From NCBI RefSeq assembly GCF_027587195.1, contig NZ_JAPDDP010000028.1, forward strand, positions 1 to 64,000: a stretch of 64,000 nt of DNA, written 5' to 3'. The notes beneath the pieces were generated by a model, which saw only the letters and a program-made list of their open reading frames with translations, ran no database searches and was not told the DNA's origin. The position numbers were made by a program, and so were the translations under genes. Position 1 is the first letter of the stretch. Each line of letters opens with the position of its first letter. Below, piece by piece: positions 61,833 through 64,000 of this stretch. Source of the DNA: Solirubrobacter phytolaccae (GTDB taxonomy: Bacteria > Actinomycetota > Thermoleophilia > Solirubrobacterales > Solirubrobacteraceae).

Positions 61833-63213
61833 GCTGGGCCTGGCAGAGCTCGAGGTTGCGCACCGTGGCGGGGTCGGGTCCGTGCTGCTCGAGCGAGCGC
61901 TCGAAGTACGCGACCGCGCCCTCGTAGTCCTCGAGCTCGGCCAGCAGCAGGGCGATCGTGAACGGCAGGTCCTCCTCGCCCGCGAGCGGGAAGTGGCGGG
62001 CGTAGATCTCGTGCAGCGCTTCGCGCAGGTCCTCCTGCGCGGACGGGTCGGCCTCCGCGGCCTGCTCGCGCAGCGTGCCCGCCACACCCAGCAGCGCGAA
62101 CGCGTCCCAGCCGCTCAGGCGCAGCAGCGCGACGAGCTCCGCGACCCCGAGCTTCTCCGCGGCGCGCTCGACGCCCTCGGTCAGGAAGGAGTGGTCCTGC
62201 GGGCTGAAGCGATCGATCCCGTCCGCGTAGGCCAGCCGCGTCTCGGCGAACCCGCCCGGCGGGTCCCCGAAGGCCAGCGCGGCGACGTCGACCGCCACGT
62301 GCCGGTCGCCGCCGGTCAGCGCCTCGCCGCCGTGCCGGCGCGCGTACCAGCCGAGCGCGTGCGTGTTGACCATGACCGAGAAGCTGCCGCCGTGGCGGTC
62401 GAGCTCGGGCGGGCCGCGGTGGGCCAGCGATGCCTCGGTGCTGTGCGCCTTGTCGCCCACGAGGACGAGCAGGCGGTCGCCCGACAGCGCACCTAGGCGG
62501 CGCAGGCACTCGATCCCGGCGCGCGGGACCGTGATCACGGTGTCGCGAAAGGCGTCCTTGTAGTGCTCGAGCAGCGCGTCTAGATCCGGGTCGCCGTAGG
62601 GCGTGGCGGCGCGGCGCGACCAGGTCAGGTCCATCGACGGCACGTCGTCGCCCGCCACGGCCAGGAGCAGCTCCTCCAGCTCGCCGTCGCCGACCGCGAA
62701 CGCGTCGAACGGAACGCTGTCGAACACGTAGTTCGCGATCACCACGAGCGGGTTCGCGAGCCGGTCGAGCTCGACGCCGCGCCGGCGGAGCGCGAGCGTG
62801 GCGTCCGCCGACACGTCGAAGCGCGCGAAGTCCAGCCGTTCGTCATCGAGCGCCGGGTTGGCGGCCCACTCGTCGAGCGTGCCGTCGCCGAGGTCGGTCA
62901 TCACGTACACGATCGGGGGCAGCGCGAGCGGCAGCGCGTCCGTCCACGCCGCGAGCTCGCGCACGAACCCGTGCGCGAACCGCCCCGCCCCGGCGCCGAG
63001 CTCGACCACGTACAGCGGCTCGGTCAGGTCCAACGCCCCGCGCGCGCAGTCGCGCAGGAACCCGACGACCACCCGCGCGTAGGCCGCCGCGACGAACGGG
63101 TTGTCGACGGCCTGGTGTGGCACGTCCGCGAACGCCTCGCTGGTCACGCCGTCGTAGAAGGCGCGCTGCAGGTCCCAGACCCGCGCTTCGGACACCGGCT
63201 TGGGCTCGCTCAC
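61822..63213 (-). CDS. SAM-dependent methyltransferase-like protein with C-terminal TPR-like region
   Basis: A 463-residue protein. The motif VVELGAGAGRFAHGFVREL (about residues 69-87) and a following NYVFDSVPFDAFAVGDGELEE block resemble the MidA/NDUFAF7-like SAM-dependent methyltransferases. The last 80 residues (FTIALLLAELEDYEGAVAYFERSLEQHGPDPATVRNLELCQ) have tetratricopeptide-repeat spacing and could bind a partner protein. The substrate is unknown. Confidence 0.78.
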   Translation of the reverse strand: MSEPKPVSEARVWDLQRAFYDGVTSEAFADVPHQAVDNPFVAAAYARVVVGFLRDCARGALDLTEPLYVVELGAGAGRFAHGFVRELAAWTDALPLALPPIVYVMTDLGDGTLDEWAANPALDDERLDFARFDVSADATLALRRRGVELDRLANPLVVIANYVFDSVPFDAFAVGDGELEELLLAVAGDDVPSMDLTWSRRAATPYGDPDLDALLEHYKDAFRDTVITVPRAGIECLRRLGALSGDRLLVLVGDKAHSTEASLAHRGPPELDRHGGSFSVMVNTHALGWYARRHGGEALTGGDRHVAVDVAALAFGDPPGGFAETRLAYADGIDRFSPQDHSFLTEGVERAAEKLGVAELVALLRLSGWDAFALLGVAGTLREQAAEADPSAQEDLREALHEIYARHFPLAGEEDLPFTIALLLAELEDYEGAVAYFERSLEQHGPDPATVRNLELCQAQLKA

Positions 63214-63238
63214 GCCCGCAGCCTAACCTTCGTCCCCG

Positions 63239-64000
63239 ATGGCCTGGCGGCTCGCTTCACGGACATTGGCCGAGGGCGTCGAGCGCCGGCGCGCTCGCGT
63301 GGCCGAGAACCCGTCATGGACCGGCTACGAGCTGCTCGCGCGCGGGCTGCGGTGGATCGACGAGGTCGACGAGTCGCAGCGGCTCTTCCACGCCGCGGCC
63401 GTCGACCTGATCGAGCGGATGGAGCGACTCGGCCGCGGCGACGGCGCGATGTGGGCACGCGCCACCGGGTTCTTCCGGATGGCCGGCGAGCCCGAGTCGG
63501 CGCGCGAGTGGGCGCGACGGGCGATCGACGGCCTCGACGCCCCGACCGCCGTCGACACGCTGTTCGCCGGCGGGGACGTCGACGCGGCCCTGGCGCTCGC
63601 TCAGCGCGAGGGCATCCGGACACTCGCGGTCGAGCTCGTGGAGGCGGCGCGCGACGGCGACCTCGCGCGGCTGGACGCGGTGGCCGCCAAGCCCGTGCGC
63701 GAGATCGTCGGCGGCCGCTTCGCCCCGTTCGAGGCCGGCGGCGTGTACCCGCTCGACTCGTGGGACTGGCTCGAGCTCGCCCACCTCGCCCGGGCGCGCC
63801 TCGCCGGCGAGCCCGCGCCGACGCACACCGAGATGCTGAGCCGCAGCGGGCTGCTCGGGCCTGAGCGGCGGCGGCCGCGCGCCGTGCGCCACCGGCCCGG
63901 CGGCACCGACCGGATCACCGTGCCCGGCCGGGACGGTGCGCCGCTCGAAGCCCTCGTCGACCGCGAGTCGCCCGACTACGTGGAGCTCCGGCTGGACCCC
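63239..64000 (+). CDS. protein of unknown function, cut by the right edge
   Basis: An open frame from ATG 63239 runs to the end of the window without a stop (254 codons, N-terminal part only). The start is MAWRLASRTLAEGVERRRARV. The first 230 residues are helix-rich with Trp/Arg/Ala content (GYELLARGLRWIDEVDESQRLF, REWARRAIDGLDAPTAVDTLFAGGDVDAAL), which looks like a TPR-like alpha solenoid but has no clear repeat consensus. Divergent from the methyltransferase-like gene at 63213 by 25 bases. No family recognised. Confidence 0.75.
   Translation, partial: MAWRLASRTLAEGVERRRARVAENPSWTGYELLARGLRWIDEVDESQRLFHAAAVDLIERMERLGRGDGAMWARATGFFRMAGEPESAREWARRAIDGLDAPTAVDTLFAGGDVDAALALAQREGIRTLAVELVEAARDGDLARLDAVAAKPVREIVGGRFAPFEAGGVYPLDSWDWLELAHLARARLAGEPAPTHTEMLSRSGLLGPERRRPRAVRHRPGGTDRITVPGRDGAPLEALVDRESPDYVELRLDP

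Overview
The window is a 64 kb piece of a very GC-rich bacterial chromosome (about 70% G+C by eye, with strong G/C preference at third codon positions). GTG and TTG starts are common. Gene content points to a soil actinobacterium, most likely class Thermoleophilia, order Solirubrobacterales. The evidence is a SigB/SigF-type sigma factor, universal stress proteins, large secreted proteins built from Ig-like repeats, and a recurrent C-terminal module on secreted proteins. The taxonomic call is inference. Genes are tightly packed: no gap exceeds 300 bases, and several convergent pairs overlap at their stop codons. I saw no rRNA, tRNA, CRISPR array, transposase or phage gene.

Layout. 0-6.5 kb: TetR regulator divergent from ilvD, an MFS exporter, a flavin disulfide-reductase-like protein, a small SRPBCC-like protein, a STAS protein and a methyltransferase. 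6.5-18 kb: a giant subtilase with 18 Ig-like repeats, undecaprenyl-diphosphatase (uppP), a secreted M64 metallopeptidase and a methyltransferase. 18-28 kb: universal stress protein plus CPA2 antiporter, a secreted PHB-depolymerase-like esterase, a TRIC channel, a SigF-like sigma factor, a hemerythrin protein, a secreted M28 peptidase, a coiled-coil membrane protein, and a dehydratase/acyl-CoA dehydrogenase pair. 28-36.5 kb: a caspase-like peptidase fused to an alpha/beta hydrolase, an ECF sigma factor with a membrane partner, an L,D-transpeptidase, a second flavin oxidoreductase, and a DUF1016 nuclease preceded by a LexA-type box. 36.5-41 kb: phosphoketolase, universal stress protein, a twin-Cys-motif protein and a secreted DNRLRE-type protein.

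41-64 kb is mostly nitrogen-compound catabolism. An operon on the minus strand holds an agmatine deiminase, a fused urease gamma-beta subunit and an unusual urease alpha subunit with no accessory genes. I suggest it turns agmatine into putrescine through N-carbamoylputrescine. Next come a PolX protein whose polymerase catalytic motif is missing, and a LysR-controlled operon of amine oxidase, DapA-like lyase and two aldehyde dehydrogenases. A second LysR-controlled operon (52.8-59.3 kb) encodes a DAO-family oxidase, HglS-type 2-oxoadipate dioxygenase, an AmaB-type aldehyde dehydrogenase, a Glu/Leu/Phe/Val-type dehydrogenase and a D-2-hydroxyglutarate-dehydrogenase-like flavoprotein. Together these would carry pipecolate or aminoadipate semialdehyde (lysine breakdown) to 2-oxoglutarate. 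The right end has a secreted protein, an SDR, a methyltransferase and a gene cut by the window edge.

The strongest leads for new biology are the repurposed-looking urease operon, the lysine operon with a dehydrogenase at the transamination step, the caspase-hydrolase fusion, the PolX that has lost its polymerase motif, and the LexA-type box in front of the DUF1016 nuclease.
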